The notes under the pieces are model-generated. The model saw only the letters and a program-made list of their open reading frames with translations, was not told the origin of the DNA and did not search any database. The position numbers and the translations under genes were made by a program. DNA of 64,000 nt from assembly GCF_900109095.1 (NCBI RefSeq), contig NZ_FNYZ01000001.1, positions 248,001 through 312,000 of the forward strand, read 5' to 3'. Below are positions 43,326 to 55,139 of this stretch, in pieces. This stretch comes from Sphingobium sp. AP50 (GTDB lineage: Bacteria > Pseudomonadota > Alphaproteobacteria > Sphingomonadales > Sphingomonadaceae). How positions within the stretch are numbered: the first letter of the stretch is position 1; the number at the start of each line of letters is the position of its first letter.

Positions 43326-43885
43326 TGAACGGTGCCGACTGATGCGACTTTCGTCTCCATCAGCTTCGCGGCGATCAGGCCGGCCAGCGCCAGCGCCACG
43401 AAATCGCTGAAGGCGAGGTAGAGGATATAGCCCCAGGGCGCATGGTTGAACACGGCCTGCCCGATATGCAGCCACAGCACCGCCGCCAGCGCGAACAGGA
43501 TGCTGACCCGCACCCGGCTGGCGAAATCGCTGAGCGCAAAGCGCAGCGCCAGCGCAATCAGCACGCCAACGATCAGCGACAGGATCAGTCCGCCGATCAG
43601 CGCGCTGCCATCCATCACCGGAAAACCGCTGCTATTGTAGAAGACCTGCGCCACCGGGCCACGGCCATAGAGGATCGTGCCCTGCGCCGTCGCCGGATCG
43701 GGAATGATATAGACGCCGGTGCCGGTCTGGGTGAGCGCCTGTGCCATGGCGGCTTGCAGATTGGCGCTGGCCTCATCGCCCGCCCGGCTGAACGCCAGCG
43801 CGGACAGCGGCGTCCCCCAGAAAATAAATCCGGTGATGAACATGGCGATCCCGCCAAGCAATCCGCCGATGACTGTCCGGACCAT
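43322..43885 (-). CDS. Membrane protein of unknown function
   Basis: The 187-residue protein has about four transmembrane segments: [18 protein letters not shown] at the start, [17 protein letters not shown] and two at the end. A periplasmic segment with [19 protein letters not shown] separates TM1 and TM2. I recognise no named family. It follows hisE on the same strand by 63 bp. Confidence 0.6.
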   Translation of the reverse strand: MVRTVIGGLLGGIAMFITGFIFWGTPLSALAFSRAGDEASANLQAAMAQALTQTGTGVYIIPDPATAQGTILYGRGPVAQVFYNSSGFPVMDGSALIGGLILSLIVGVLIALALRFALSDFASRVRVSILFALAAVLWLHIGQAVFNHAPWGYILYLAFSDFVALALAGLIAAKLMETKVASVGTVH

Positions 43886-43948
43886 GATGTCTTCCCCCTG
43901 CGTCTGATGCCAAACTGCATCAACGCAAAGCGGGCCACATCTTTCCGT

Positions 43949-44269
43949 TCAATCCTTCGGGCGCGCGGCTTTCTCCGCGATGCCCGACATGCCCTCGCGC
44001 CGGTCCAGTTCGTCCAGCACCGCGTCGAACGGCACGTCCAGATCGGCCAGCAACATCATCAGGTGAAAAATCAGGTCTGCGCTCTCGCCGATCAGTTCCT
44101 GTCGATCGTCCGCCATGGCGGCGATGACGGCTTCCACCGCTTCCTCGCCGACCTTCTGCGCAATCTTGGCGCGGCCCCTGGCGGCGAGCTTGGCGACATA
44201 GGAGGCTGACGGGTCGGCCTTCCGTCGCTGGAGGATGGTCTGTTCCAGGGTTTGAAGGGTCGCGCGCAT
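43949..44269 (-). CDS. hisE: Phosphoribosyl-ATP pyrophosphatase
   Basis: The 106-residue protein has the HisE pattern: ADPSASYVAKLAARGRAKIAQKVGEEAVEAVIAA and ELIGESADLIFHLMMLL. It performs the second step of histidine synthesis. It lies downstream of hisF, but a PEP-CTERM gene sits between them. Confidence 0.94.
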   Translation of the reverse strand: MRATLQTLEQTILQRRKADPSASYVAKLAARGRAKIAQKVGEEAVEAVIAAMADDRQELIGESADLIFHLMMLLADLDVPFDAVLDELDRREGMSGIAEKAARPKD

Positions 44270-44310
44270 GGGCCTGCATCAAGCGCCGCGCGCGCGACCC
44301 GTCAACTATA

Positions 44311-44586
44311 TTATTTGCGCTTGCGGTTCGCGATGAACAGGCGGCCGACCAGTACGGCCGCCCCCATGCCGAACAGCGCCATCTGTTCCGGTTCGGGCAC
44401 CGGGGTCGGCGTGCCGCCCGAAGAGCCACCCGAGCTAGTCGTGCCACCGGAACTGGTCGTACCGCCCGACGAAGAGCCGCCGCACTTGCCGAACCAGCAC
44501 CACCAGGTGGCCTGCGCCGGTGCGGGCACAGCGGTGCCCATCAGTCCTGCGGCCCCGACCGCGAGGAGAGTTTTGCTGATTTTCAT
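44311..44586 (-). CDS. PEP-CTERM sorting-domain protein
   Basis: The 91-residue protein has a signal peptide (to AQAT), an N-terminal WWCWFGKCGG segment, a Ser/Gly/Thr-rich repeat and the exosortase-recognised C-terminus: VPEPEQMALF, a transmembrane helix and RKRK. Such proteins are cleaved at the PEP motif by an exosortase and can be linked to exopolysaccharide or the surface. ATG 44586 is preceded by AGGGGTGAATAGT. The gene lies inside the his operon, but a sigma-54-type promoter of its own is present. Confidence 0.88.
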   Translation of the reverse strand: MKISKTLLAVGAAGLMGTAVPAPAQATWWCWFGKCGGSSSGGTTSSGGTTSSGGSSGGTPTPVPEPEQMALFGMGAAVLVGRLFIANRKRK

Positions 44587-44646
44587 ACTATTCACCCCTG
44601 TCTCAAGAAGAAATAATCGCTTCGAAACGACCCTGATCTTCCCTTC

Positions 44647-44661
44647 GCAGGTTGCGTGCCA
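44647..44661 (-). promoter_or_regulatory. Sigma-54-type promoter before the PEP-CTERM gene
   Basis: The minus strand reads TGGCACGCAACCTGC. It matches the -24/-12 consensus TGGCACG-N4-TTGC, with GG and GC exactly ten bases apart. It predicts a start near 44635, about 50 bases before the PEP-CTERM ATG. Sigma-54 control of PEP-CTERM genes through PrsK/PrsR is established in other proteobacteria. Confidence 0.75.
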
Positions 44662-44762
44662 ATTTTGTGAGATGACGCTTTTCCGGGGCCGGCCGGCTGG
44701 CTCGGGACTCCGGAAATATGGTTACTGTAAATTAACCCGACATAAGCCGGCTTTTCCGGGGC

Positions 44763-45527
<765 letters not shown>

Positions 45528-45545
45528 TTTTCTACTCCATTATCA

Positions 45546-45646
45546 CCGTTCGTGCTGAGTAGGGGCTGAGCCTGTCGAAGCCCCGTATCGAAGCATCCTT
45601 TGATACGCCATTTCGACTTCGCTCAATGGCTACTCAGGACGAGCGG
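45546..45646. repeat. Palindromic repeat family A, copy 4 (101 bp)
   Basis: The arms CCGTTCGTGCTGAGTAG (45546-45562) and CTACTCAGGACGAGCGG (45630-45646) pair with two mismatches. The inner arm CGTATCGAAG and a partial TTTGATACG are kept. It is the only copy located inside an operon, between hisA and hisF. Confidence 0.9.
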
Positions 45647-45655
45647 AAACTTGCT

Positions 45656-46393
45656 TCACGCCGCCGCCTGCGCAACCGCCAGCGCGGCCTTGAGGTCGAG
45701 GCGCCCGTCATACAGCGCGCGGCCGGTTATGACCCCTTCGATCCCGTCATCGGCATGCAGGCTAAGGATGCGGATATCCGCGATCCCCGCCACGCCGCCG
45801 CTGGCGATCACCGGCATGTCGGTGGCACGGGCGAGGTCGACGGTCGCGTCGATATTCACGCCCTTCAGCAACCCGTCGCGGCCGACATCGGTGAAGAGCA
45901 GGCTGGCAACGCCTGCATCCTCGAACCGGCGGGCCAGGTCGATGACCGGCATGTCGCTCTTTTCCGCCCAGCCGTCGGTCGCGACGAAGCCGTCGCGCGC
46001 ATCGACCGCCACGACGATCCCGCCGGGGAAGTCGCGTGCCGCTGCCTTGACGAAGGCCGGGTCTTTCAGCGCCGCCGTGCCGATCACGATGCGCGATACG
46101 CCCAGGTCGAACCAGCGCTCCACCGCTTCCCGATTGCGGATGCCGCCACCCAGTTGCACATGGCCGGGAAAGGCTTCCACGATCGCCTCGACCGCTGCGG
46201 CATTGACCGCATGGCCCGCAAAGCTGCCGTCCAGATCGACCACATGCAGATGCTGCGCGCCGCTTTCCGCGAACAGCAGGGCCTGCGCGGCTGGATTGTC
46301 ACCATAGACGGTGGCGCGATCCATATCGCCCTCGGCCAGGCGGACGACCTGGCCGCCTTTAAGGTCGATGGCGGGAAAGACGATCAGGGACAT
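45656..46393 (-). CDS. hisA: Phosphoribosylformimino-AICAR ribotide isomerase
   Basis: The 245-residue TIM barrel begins [19 protein letters not shown], with the catalytic aspartate in AIDLKGG, and contains [28 protein letters not shown] and [10 protein letters not shown]. It makes PRFAR for HisF/HisH. It follows hisH by 27 bp. Confidence 0.96.
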   Translation of the reverse strand: MSLIVFPAIDLKGGQVVRLAEGDMDRATVYGDNPAAQALLFAESGAQHLHVVDLDGSFAGHAVNAAAVEAIVEAFPGHVQLGGGIRNREAVERWFDLGVSRIVIGTAALKDPAFVKAAARDFPGGIVVAVDARDGFVATDGWAEKSDMPVIDLARRFEDAGVASLLFTDVGRDGLLKGVNIDATVDLARATDMPVIASGGVAGIADIRILSLHADDGIEGVITGRALYDGRLDLKAALAVAQAAA

Positions 46394-46420
46394 GGGATCA
46401 ACCTTTGCGCGAACGGAGGC

Positions 46421-47035
46421 TCAGGGCCGCCAGTCGAGAAAACGGGACAGGAAAGACAGGCCGTAGCGCTGGCTCTTTTCCGGGTGGAACTGGCAGCCGA
46501 TGATGGTGTCGCGCGCCACGGCGGCGACCAGCGGTCCGCCATGGTTGGTCACGGCGGCGACATGCGCCGGATCGGCGGCTTCATAATGATAGCTGTGCAG
46601 GAAATAGGCCTCGCCCGCCTCGATCAGCGGGGGCTGTCCATTCAGCACCACATCGTTCCAGCCCATATGCGGCACTTTCACGGCTGCGTCAGTCGGCTCG
46701 ATCAGCCGCACCGTGCCGGGAATCCAGCCCAGGCCTTCATGCCGGCCGAATTCTTCGCCCGCATCGGCTAGCAACTGCATCCCCACGCACACGCCAAGGA
46801 ACGGAATGCCGCGTGCGTTCACGGCCTCGTTCATCGCGTCCACCATGCCGGGGATCGCGACCAGTGCATCGCGGCATGCGCGAAAGGCGCCCACGCCGGG
46901 CAGCACGATACGATCCGCCTTAGCCACCACATCGGCATCGGCGGTGATGATCACATCGGTCGCGCCCGCTTTGCGCAGGGCATTATGCACCGAATGGAGA
47001 TTGCCCGCGCCATAATCGATCAGGGCGATGGTCAT
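46421..47035 (-). CDS. hisH: Imidazole glycerol phosphate synthase glutaminase subunit
   Basis: The 204-residue amidotransferase begins MTIALIDYGAGNLHSVHNAL and has the catalytic GVCVGMQLL cysteine and the GCQFHPEKS histidine-glutamate pair. It supplies ammonia to HisF. ATG 47035 overlaps the YciI-like gene stop by four bases; a longer upstream frame is a shadow. Confidence 0.96.
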   Translation of the reverse strand: MTIALIDYGAGNLHSVHNALRKAGATDVIITADADVVAKADRIVLPGVGAFRACRDALVAIPGMVDAMNEAVNARGIPFLGVCVGMQLLADAGEEFGRHEGLGWIPGTVRLIEPTDAAVKVPHMGWNDVVLNGQPPLIEAGEAYFLHSYHYEAADPAHVAAVTNHGGPLVAAVARDTIIGCQFHPEKSQRYGLSFLSRFLDWRP

Positions 47036-47319
47036 GGCAGCAGCGTCTCCAGATTGACGCTGGCGGCCCGCGCCGGCAGGAATTCGATCAGTTCGAACGA
47101 TGCCGCGCCGTTCACCACGAAGGGATCGGTCGCCGCCTTCTCCTGAATATCCGCTTTTGTACCCCGCGCCAGCAAGATGCCGCCAGTGCGCGGTTCGCGC
47201 CGCCCGGCCAGCAACAGCCAGCCATCGGCAATCCCCTGATCCAGCCATGCCCGATGATCCGCCAGATGCCCGTCCAGCACTTCGATCGAAGCGGTATAGG
47301 TGAGCGCAATGACGAACAT
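47032..47319 (-). CDS. YciI-family protein
   Basis: The 95-residue protein has a YciI-like ferredoxin fold: MFVIALTYTASIEVLDGHLADHRAWLDQGIADGWLLLAGRR, with a conserved His-Arg pair, then GILLARGTKADIQEKAATDPFV. The function is unknown in general. It lies between hisB and hisH with a four-base overlap to hisH, so it is part of the his operon. Confidence 0.82.
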   Translation of the reverse strand: MFVIALTYTASIEVLDGHLADHRAWLDQGIADGWLLLAGRREPRTGGILLARGTKADIQEKAATDPFVVNGAASFELIEFLPARAASVNLETLLP

Positions 47320-47340
47320 GGAATGACCCTTCGGTAAGAT

Positions 47341-47928
47341 TTACAGGATGCCCTTGGTCGACGGGATCGCATCCGCCTTGCGCGGGTCGATTTCCACCGC
47401 CTGCCGCAGCGCGCGGGCCAGGCCCTTGAACGCGCTTTCGACGATATGGTGATTGTTGCTGCCATAGAGCAGCTCGATATGCAGCGTGATGCCGGCCGCC
47501 TGCGCGAAGCTGTGGAAGAAATGCTCCACCATCTCCGTATCCCATTCGCCGATCTTGGTGACGGTGAAGGGCAGTTTGCACACCAGCCAGGGGCGGCCCG
47601 AAATATCGAGCGCCACGCGGCTCAGCGTCTCGTCCATCGGCGAATAGACGCTGCCATAGCGGCTGATGCCGCGCTTGTCGGCCAGCGCCTTGGCCACCGC
47701 TTCGCCGATGGCGATCGCGGTATCCTCGGTCGTGTGATGCTGGTCGACATGCAGGTCGCCGACCGTCTTGACGTTCATGTCGATCAGCGAATGGCGCGAC
47801 AGCTGTTCGATCATATGATCGAAAAAGCCGATGCCCGTCGACACCGTATAGAGGCCAGTCCCGTCGAGGTTGACGGTGACGTCGATCTGGGTTTCCGCCG
47901 TGTTGCGGTGAATCTCGGCCGTGCGCAT
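47341..47928 (-). CDS. hisB: Imidazoleglycerol-phosphate dehydratase
   Basis: The 195-residue enzyme begins [23 protein letters not shown] and has [39 protein letters not shown] and [16 protein letters not shown], with the manganese-binding histidines. It is the monofunctional form. An upstream in-frame ATG exists at 47958, but the conserved start is MRTAEI. It is the first gene of this his operon, divergent from sspB. Confidence 0.95.
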   Translation of the reverse strand: MRTAEIHRNTAETQIDVTVNLDGTGLYTVSTGIGFFDHMIEQLSRHSLIDMNVKTVGDLHVDQHHTTEDTAIAIGEAVAKALADKRGISRYGSVYSPMDETLSRVALDISGRPWLVCKLPFTVTKIGEWDTEMVEHFFHSFAQAAGITLHIELLYGSNNHHIVESAFKGLARALRQAVEIDPRKADAIPSTKGIL

Positions 47929-48013
47929 GGCCGCCCTATAGCGCGTGTCGCCATTCATGCAATCTGTCAGGACGGGGTTGACCGTCGGTTTCGTGCCGTT
48001 AGGACATTGCGCC

Positions 48014-48490
48014 ATGAGTGAAGACCTGCCCGACAGCCTGATTCCCTATGACGAAATCGTGCAGGAGGCCCTGCGCGCAGTCGTCGGCCGCGTGCTGGGC
48101 GAAGTGCAGCAGTCGGGCGGCCTGCCCGGCGCGCATCATTTCTACATCACGTTCAAGACGCAGGCGCCCGGTGTCGACATCCCCAAGCATTTGATCGAGC
48201 GCTTCCCGGACGAAATGACCATCGTCCTCCAGAATAAATATTGGGATTTGAAGGTCAGCGATCGCCATTTCGAGGTCAGCCTGACCTTCAATCAGGTCGC
48301 GGCCCACCTCTATATCCCCTTCAGCGCGATCACCGCCTTCGTCGATCCGGCAGTCAATTTCGCCCTCCAGTTCCAGGTCGCGGCAGACGAACTGCCCGAA
48401 CCCCATGACGCCGCCGAAAATGACGCGCCGGCGGTAACGAGCGAGGACGGCTCCAACGTCGTGACGGTGGACTTCGGGAAGAAGAAGTAG
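48014..48490 (+). CDS. sspB: ClpXP protease adaptor SspB
   Basis: The 158-residue protein begins [25 protein letters not shown] and has the alphaproteobacterial SspB fold: [20 protein letters not shown] and [16 protein letters not shown]. The C-terminal [11 protein letters not shown] is the ClpX-binding tail. SspB delivers ssrA-tagged proteins to ClpXP. It is divergent from hisB, 85 bp away. Confidence 0.92.
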   Translation: MSEDLPDSLIPYDEIVQEALRAVVGRVLGEVQQSGGLPGAHHFYITFKTQAPGVDIPKHLIERFPDEMTIVLQNKYWDLKVSDRHFEVSLTFNQVAAHLYIPFSAITAFVDPAVNFALQFQVAADELPEPHDAAENDAPAVTSEDGSNVVTVDFGKKK

Positions 48491-48512
48491 GGGGCTTTCG
48501 CTTCTCTTCGCT

Positions 48513-48875
48513 CTAATTCGACCTGCGCCAAACCGGGAAGATCGCATTCCCGGTCGATCCCATCGCGGCAGTCATTTGCGCATGGTCGAAGCCTTCCAGC
48601 GCCATCAGTGCCTTCAGCACAGCGGCCTCTCCTGTAGCGCCTTGGGGATAGGCGCAGGCGATATGATCGTCCGCGCCAAAGAACAGCCACCAGACATCGG
48701 CACCCCACGGACCGCTATCGTTGGTTTCTATCAGGATGCCGGACAATTCGGCCCTGTTGACCATTTTGACCTCACCGGACGCATCCCGCACTATGATGCA
48801 TGTCGCGTCGATGCTGACTTCCCAGCGCGCTTCCGGCTCCAGTCGCTGCGATCGCTTTTTGAACCATCCGAACAT
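48513..48875 (-). CDS. Hypothetical protein
   Basis: The 120-residue protein begins MFGWFKKRSQRLEPEARW, a basic segment, and continues with WEVSIDATCIIVRDASGEVK, GADVWWLFFGADDHIACAYP and a final FPVWRRSN. There is no signal peptide. It is 22 bp from sspB and converges with it. I recognise no domain. Confidence 0.6.
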   Translation of the reverse strand: MFGWFKKRSQRLEPEARWEVSIDATCIIVRDASGEVKMVNRAELSGILIETNDSGPWGADVWWLFFGADDHIACAYPQGATGEAAVLKALMALEGFDHAQMTAAMGSTGNAIFPVWRRSN

Positions 48876-49013
48876 GTCAGCTTGCCTCCCGATTCCTGAT
48901 GCCGCTCGTCTGGACTATTCTACGCTTTTCCGAGGCAATTAACGCTTGGATTTTCCGCGTCTCTCCCTACATCGAACCCAGTTTTGCGACTGATTCTTAA
49001 CTGGGAGTAATGC

Positions 49014-50399
<1,386 letters not shown>

Positions 50400-50447
50400 T
50401 CCAGATCAACTGGCGGAACCGGCGGGGCTGCGGTACATTAACCCTCT

Positions 50448-50810
50448 ATGAAGAGGAAGACGCCCAACCCCGTCCTTGGCCCAGCCGCACCGCTGGTGAC
50501 GATCCGCCCGCCGAAAAAGGCCGGGCTGCTGCGAAAGGCGGCCCGTGTCGGCGCAACGATCGTCGCGGCCCGGGTCGCGGCGGCGACGGGCAAGAAGGGC
50601 GTGGTCGGTCTGCTCGCCGGGGCCGGGGCCAAGCGGCTCATCATGCGCTATCCCGCCGGCGCGCTGTTCGTGACCGGCGCCTATATGGCGGGCCGGGTAT
50701 ATGAGGCGAATCGGGAGTTGAAGCGCAAGAAGGCGCAAAAGCTGCTGCCCGATCAGAGCGGCGGCGCCATCCCGATCGAAAGCGCGCGCAAGGCGCTCAA
50801 GGGGCAGTAA
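50448..50810 (+). CDS. Hypothetical basic protein
   Basis: The 120-residue protein is rich in lysine, arginine, alanine and glycine, with a hydrophobic glycine-rich centre (KKGVVGLLAGAGAKRLIMRY) that may be one membrane helix, and a basic ANRELKRKKAQK region. No family is recognised. It is followed by a 144-bp nested palindrome. Confidence 0.5.
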   Translation: MKRKTPNPVLGPAAPLVTIRPPKKAGLLRKAARVGATIVAARVAAATGKKGVVGLLAGAGAKRLIMRYPAGALFVTGAYMAGRVYEANRELKRKKAQKLLPDQSGGAIPIESARKALKGQ

Positions 50811-50814
50811 GAGT

Positions 50815-50958
50815 CTGTTTGGAAATGCGCCTCTGGCGCATCCGCACCAGCCCTCACCCCCACCCGACCGCCCAAATATGGTATCCTGATGGGCGGCCGG
50901 GTGGGGGTGAGGGCTGGTGCGGTTCTCGAAATGCGCTTTTTTGCGCATTTCCAAACAG
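50815..50958. repeat. Nested 144-bp palindrome, outer arm of family C
   Basis: The outer arms CTGTTTGGAAATGCGC (50815-50830) and GCGCATTTCCAAACAG (50943-50958) match perfectly. Inside, a 25-bp perfect arm starting CCGCACCAGCCCTCACCCCC (50842-50866) pairs with 50898-50922. After one mismatch, CCGCCCA (50868-50874) pairs with TGGGCGG (50890-50896). It lies between the hypothetical gene and gmk. Confidence 0.92.
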
Positions 50959-51015
50959 CCTCTAAGCCCGCACGCCGCCTCTTGCAAAAAAGGCGCTCTG
51001 GCGTCACTAGCGGCC

Positions 51016-51681
<666 letters not shown>

Positions 51682-51726
51682 GTCTTTCTCCAAAAGTTAG
51701 GCTTGGAGTTCGGGGATACCCAACCG

Positions 51727-51776
51727 CCGTTCGTCCTGAGTAGCCATTGAGCGAAGTCCCTGCTCAGCACGAACGG
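51727..51776. repeat. Palindromic repeat family A, copy 5 (50 bp, degenerate)
   Basis: CCGTTCGTCCTGAGTAG (51727-51743) and CTGCTCAGCACGAACGG (51760-51776) pair with two mismatches. It is a shortened copy between gmk and the convergent methyltransferase gene. Confidence 0.85.
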
Positions 51777-51808
51777 TTCTTAACTCGTCCTGCTCCGAAC
51801 TTGACGCT

Positions 51809-52888
51809 CTACCGCGCAAATCCCGCCGGATCGGCCCAGTCCGGATGCGTCCAGGCCATCGCCTTGAACAGCGTGCCCATTTCCTGCTCTCCGGTCAGGC
51901 GGCGACGGGCCGCCTCCACTTCGGCAGCCCGTTCCGGCGCGGTGCGGGCCAGCTGGTCGGCGCGCCCGTCAATGCCCAGCTGGCGCAGAAATTCGCCCTG
52001 ACCCACCGGGCCATGCACGCGCAGCCCCGCCTGCCGCGCCATATTGCCCAATACGGTGAAGTCGACATGGGTGGTCAGGTCCACTTCGCCCGGATCGGCG
52101 AAGGGATCGGCAAACTGGTGCGCCTTCACCGCCTGCAACGTGTCGCCTAGCGCCGGCCCTTCATAGCCATAGTCGATGATGATCGCCGCGCCGCCCTGCT
52201 TGGCGATGCGATGGGCCAGCGCATAGGCGATGCTGGCCCCCGCGATCGGGCTTTCGATGATTGCGCCATCGGGCGCTTCGTTGGCGATCGGCGGCAGGCC
52301 CGATTCGATCCGGCGATAGCCGGCCACGGGGATGAACCGCCCTTCCTCCTCGCGCCGGATGACGACGCGCTCGCGCCATTCGTCCCCCACGCGGATGCAC
52401 TGGCGCACGGGCAGGGCGTCGAAAAATTCATTGGCGACGATCAGCAACGGTCCCTGATCGGGCAGGCTTTCGATGCTGTCATGATGGACGGCATGGGGCA
52501 GCAAAGCGCGCTGGCGGCCGCGCAGCGTAGGGCTGGTTTCCACCAGATGCACTTTGGGCGCCAGCGCCGTGCGCTCCATCGCCCGGATCGCGTCCGACGC
52601 CAGCGTGCCGCGCCCCGGCCCCAGTTCGGCATAGACAGGATCGGCGCGCCGCCCCGACCGCATCCACACGTCAGCCAGCGCCAGCCCCACCAGTTCGCCG
52701 AACATCTGGCTGATTTCAGGTGCGGTGGTGAAATCGCCCTCTGCGCCCAGCGGGTCGCGGGTGGCATAATAATGCTGGTTCGCCTCGCCCATATAATGCG
52801 CGACGGAGATCGGCCCGCCCGAATCGATCTGCCGCGCCAGCCGTTCGGCCAGCGGGATCGATACGGGCGAAAAGGGATCAGGCGACAC
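51809..52888 (-). CDS. MidA/NDUFAF7-family methyltransferase
   Basis: The 359-residue protein has the MidA-family pattern: [51 protein letters not shown] (SAM motif) and [20 protein letters not shown]7 methylates an arginine of complex I subunit NDUFS2 in mitochondria; bacterial members likely do likewise. It overlaps the end of lgt by 11 bp on the same strand. Confidence 0.88.
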   Translation of the reverse strand: MSPDPFSPVSIPLAERLARQIDSGGPISVAHYMGEANQHYYATRDPLGAEGDFTTAPEISQMFGELVGLALADVWMRSGRRADPVYAELGPGRGTLASDAIRAMERTALAPKVHLVETSPTLRGRQRALLPHAVHHDSIESLPDQGPLLIVANEFFDALPVRQCIRVGDEWRERVVIRREEEGRFIPVAGYRRIESGLPPIANEAPDGAIIESPIAGASIAYALAHRIAKQGGAAIIIDYGYEGPALGDTLQAVKAHQFADPFADPGEVDLTTHVDFTVLGNMARQAGLRVHGPVGQGEFLRQLGIDGRADQLARTAPERAAEVEAARRRLTGEQEMGTLFKAMAWTHPDWADPAGFAR

Positions 52889-53744
52889 TGCTGGTCCCGG
52901 CCACTGGCTCCACGCGCAGGCGTCGGCCCTTGGCGGTGACGATCAGGTACAGGCCGCCGACGATCATCGGGATGCACAGCCATTGGCCCATATGCAGGCC
53001 GGTGCGGGCGGCGAATTCCATCAACTGGGCGTCTGCCTCACGGAAATATTCGATCGCGAAGCGGAAGCAGCCATAGCCAAAGACGAAGATGCCGACCAGC
53101 ATGCCGGGCTTGTAGCGCGCGCGGGTCTTCCAGAAGGCGAAGGCGAGGATCAGGAACAGCACGACCCCTTCCAGCGCGGCTTCATAAAGCTGGCTGGGGT
53201 GGCGGGGGAAGGGGCCACCGGTCGGGAAGATGATGGCCCAGGGCACGTCGGTTTCCTTGCCCCACAATTCGCCGTTCACGAAATTGGCGAGTCGCCCGAA
53301 GAACAGGCCGAACGGTACGACGCAGGCGACATAGTCATGGATGCGCAGCCAGCTCAGCTTCTCCTTCCACGCCATGTACAATATGCCCAGCGACACGCCC
53401 AGCGCCCCGCCATGGAAGGACATGCCGCCATTCCACAGCTTGAAGATGTCGATCGGGTTGCGCAGGATTTCCGGCTGGTAGAAGATCACATAGGCCAGCC
53501 GCCCGCCGATGATGATGCCCAGCGTCGCATAGAAGATCATGTCGTCCGCATGGCGCCGCGCCATCGGCGATCCGGGCTGCTCCACCAGCTTCAGCAGATA
53601 CCAATAGCCGATCAGGATGCCCGCCAGATAGGCGAGGCTGTACCATTTCAGGGTGAAGAAGCCCAGATTGAGCGCGACCGGGTCCAGACCCAGATCTTTG
53701 AATTGAATGGCGCCCGAAGCGGCGGCGGCAAGGTCCAGGATCAA
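52878..53744 (-). CDS. lgt: Prolipoprotein diacylglyceryl transferase
   Basis: The 288-residue inner-membrane enzyme has about seven helices and the Lgt signature [14 protein letters not shown], plus the blocks [20 protein letters not shown] and [19 protein letters not shown]. It adds diacylglycerol to the lipobox cysteine of prolipoproteins, such as those predicted in this window. It is followed by an overlapping methyltransferase gene. Confidence 0.95.
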   Translation of the reverse strand: MILDLAAAASGAIQFKDLGLDPVALNLGFFTLKWYSLAYLAGILIGYWYLLKLVEQPGSPMARRHADDMIFYATLGIIIGGRLAYVIFYQPEILRNPIDIFKLWNGGMSFHGGALGVSLGILYMAWKEKLSWLRIHDYVACVVPFGLFFGRLANFVNGELWGKETDVPWAIIFPTGGPFPRHPSQLYEAALEGVVLFLILAFAFWKTRARYKPGMLVGIFVFGYGCFRFAIEYFREADAQLMEFAARTGLHMGQWLCIPMIVGGLYLIVTAKGRRLRVEPVAGTSSVA

Positions 53745-53851
53745 AATGGCGTCCTTCTGGAATGAGGATTGCGGCCATAGAACAAGCGGACGGCAAGATG
53801 AAGGGGGATGAATGCGGGAAGGTGTGAGAGGCTTTTAAGGATAGGGCAAAG

Positions 53852-53873
53852 CCCCTCCTCTTAAGGGGAGGGG
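53852..53873. other. GC-rich hairpin in the lgt-rpmB gap
   Basis: CCCCTCC (53852-53858) pairs with GGAGGGG (53867-53873) around an 8-base loop. A run of G follows. The 241-bp gap between lgt and rpmB otherwise shows no gene, only the rpmB terminator at 53932-53959. Confidence 0.4.
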
Positions 53874-53931
53874 TTGGGGTGGGGGGCGGCCAGTCGCCAA
53901 CGCACTCGCCGTACAAAAAAACCACACACGC

Positions 53932-53959
53932 AAAAAAGCGGCCCGGTGAGGGGCCGCTT
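53932..53959 (-). terminator. Intrinsic terminator of rpmB
   Basis: On the minus strand AAGCGGCCC (complement of 53951-53959) pairs with GGGCCGCTT (complement of 53936-53944). The run TTTTTT then follows (complement of 53932-53937). A 9-bp stem with a 6-base loop directly after rpmB fits a Rho-independent terminator. Confidence 0.88.
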
Positions 53960-53985
53960 CTCATGCCGAAACGAATCGAGGCGAA

Positions 53986-54279
53986 TCAGGCTGCGACGGC
54001 AGCCTTCTTCTTGACGATATCGCGCTTCAGGCGACGGGCCTTCAACGACAGCTTGTCGTCGCTGGTCTTGACCAGCCAGTTGTCCAGGCCGCCATTATGT
54101 TCGACCGAACGCAGGCCATGGGTCGACACGCGCAGCTTCACGCTGGTTTCCAGCGTTTCGGAGAGCAGCGATACGTTCTGCAGGTTCGGCAGGAACACAC
54201 GCTTGGTCTTGTTATTGGCATGGGAAACATTGTGACCCACCTGGCGACCCTTACCGGTCAGCTCGCAAATGCGCGACAT
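53986..54279 (-). CDS. rpmB: 50S ribosomal protein L28
   Basis: The 97-residue protein begins [34 protein letters not shown], the L28 N-terminus, and ends with a basic KKKAAVAA tail. It lacks the paired CxxC of zinc-type L28. ATG 54279 is preferred to the start two codons upstream because [10 protein letters not shown] is conserved. It stands alone with its own terminator. Confidence 0.95.
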   Translation of the reverse strand: MSRICELTGKGRQVGHNVSHANNKTKRVFLPNLQNVSLLSETLETSVKLRVSTHGLRSVEHNGGLDNWLVKTSDDKLSLKARRLKRDIVKKKAAVAA

Positions 54280-54419
54280 AGTCAATCAACCTTTGAAAAT
54301 CGGGTTCGTTCGGAAAGCCGCGCCACTACTCGGATTCGGGTGGCACGTCAACCCGGCGCGCCGGGAAACCCTTTGGCCGATCGGTGCGTTGAGCCGCCAT
54401 TAACCCATAGGAGGCCGAA

Positions 54420-54641
54420 ATGCGATTCATTGGTGGCTTGCTGATCATCGTTCTGATCGTTCTGGCTGGCGGCATCGCCACTGGCTTCATCGACCTGCAA
54501 AAGACGCAGGACGGGCGCCTGCCCGAAATTGCCGTGAAGGAAGGCGCGCTTCCCAAATATGAGGCGAATGTCGCCAAGGTGGAGGTCGGCTCCCGCAACG
54601 AAACCGTGGCCGTGCCCACGGTGGACGTGAAGAAGCCCTGA
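54420..54641 (+). CDS. Small membrane-anchored hypothetical protein
   Basis: The 73-residue protein has one N-terminal hydrophobic helix (RFIGGLLIIVLIVLAGGIAT). A soluble domain, LQKTQDGRLPEIAVKEGALPKYEANVAKVEVGSRNE, follows. GGAGGCCGAA lies just before the ATG. I recognise no family. It precedes tadA by 39 bp. Confidence 0.6.
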   Translation: MRFIGGLLIIVLIVLAGGIATGFIDLQKTQDGRLPEIAVKEGALPKYEANVAKVEVGSRNETVAVPTVDVKKP

Positions 54642-54680
54642 TCCTTTCGCCCCGGCGCATCATGGGGTAACGGGCGGGAC

Positions 54681-55139
54681 ATGACCCCGCCCTTTCCTCT
54701 GCCAGCGCCCATGCGTCGCGCTCTTGATCTTGCCCATGCGGCGCAGGCGGCGGGCGAAGTGCCGATCGGCGCCGTCGTCACGAAGGACGGCGTTGTCATC
54801 GGCGAGGGCGAGAATCGCAACCGGCGCGACAATGATCCCACCGCCCATGCCGAAATCGTCGCCATGCGGGCGGCGGCGGCGCATCTGCGCGATTATCGGC
54901 TGACCGGCTGCGACCTGTGGGTCACGCTGGAACCCTGCCCCATGTGCGCGGGCGCCATTTCCCATGCCCGCATCGCCCGGCTCTATTATGCCGTGGGTGA
55001 TGCGAAGGGTGGCGCGATCGAACAGGGACCGCGCCTCTTCGCCCAGCCGCAATGCCTGCACCGGCCTGACGTCTATGGCGGGCTGGCCGAAGCGGAGGCC
55101 TCAGCGCTGCTGCGCGACTTTTTTGCCGTCCGGCGCTGA
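54681..55139 (+). CDS. tadA: tRNA-specific adenosine deaminase
   Basis: The 152-residue protein has the cytidine-deaminase fold zinc motif HAEIVAMRAA and PCPMCAGAI, plus the family block GEVPIGAVVTKDG. It deaminates A34 of tRNA-Arg to inosine. Its last 39 bases overlap the 3' end of a convergent glycosyltransferase-like gene. Confidence 0.93.
   Translation: MTPPFPLPAPMRRALDLAHAAQAAGEVPIGAVVTKDGVVIGEGENRNRRDNDPTAHAEIVAMRAAAAHLRDYRLTGCDLWVTLEPCPMCAGAISHARIARLYYAVGDAKGGAIEQGPRLFAQPQCLHRPDVYGGLAEAEASALLRDFFAVRR

Noticed and set aside
47929-48013. Histidine leader peptide or attenuator before hisB
   Set aside because: No run of His codons and no paired terminator hairpins are visible.
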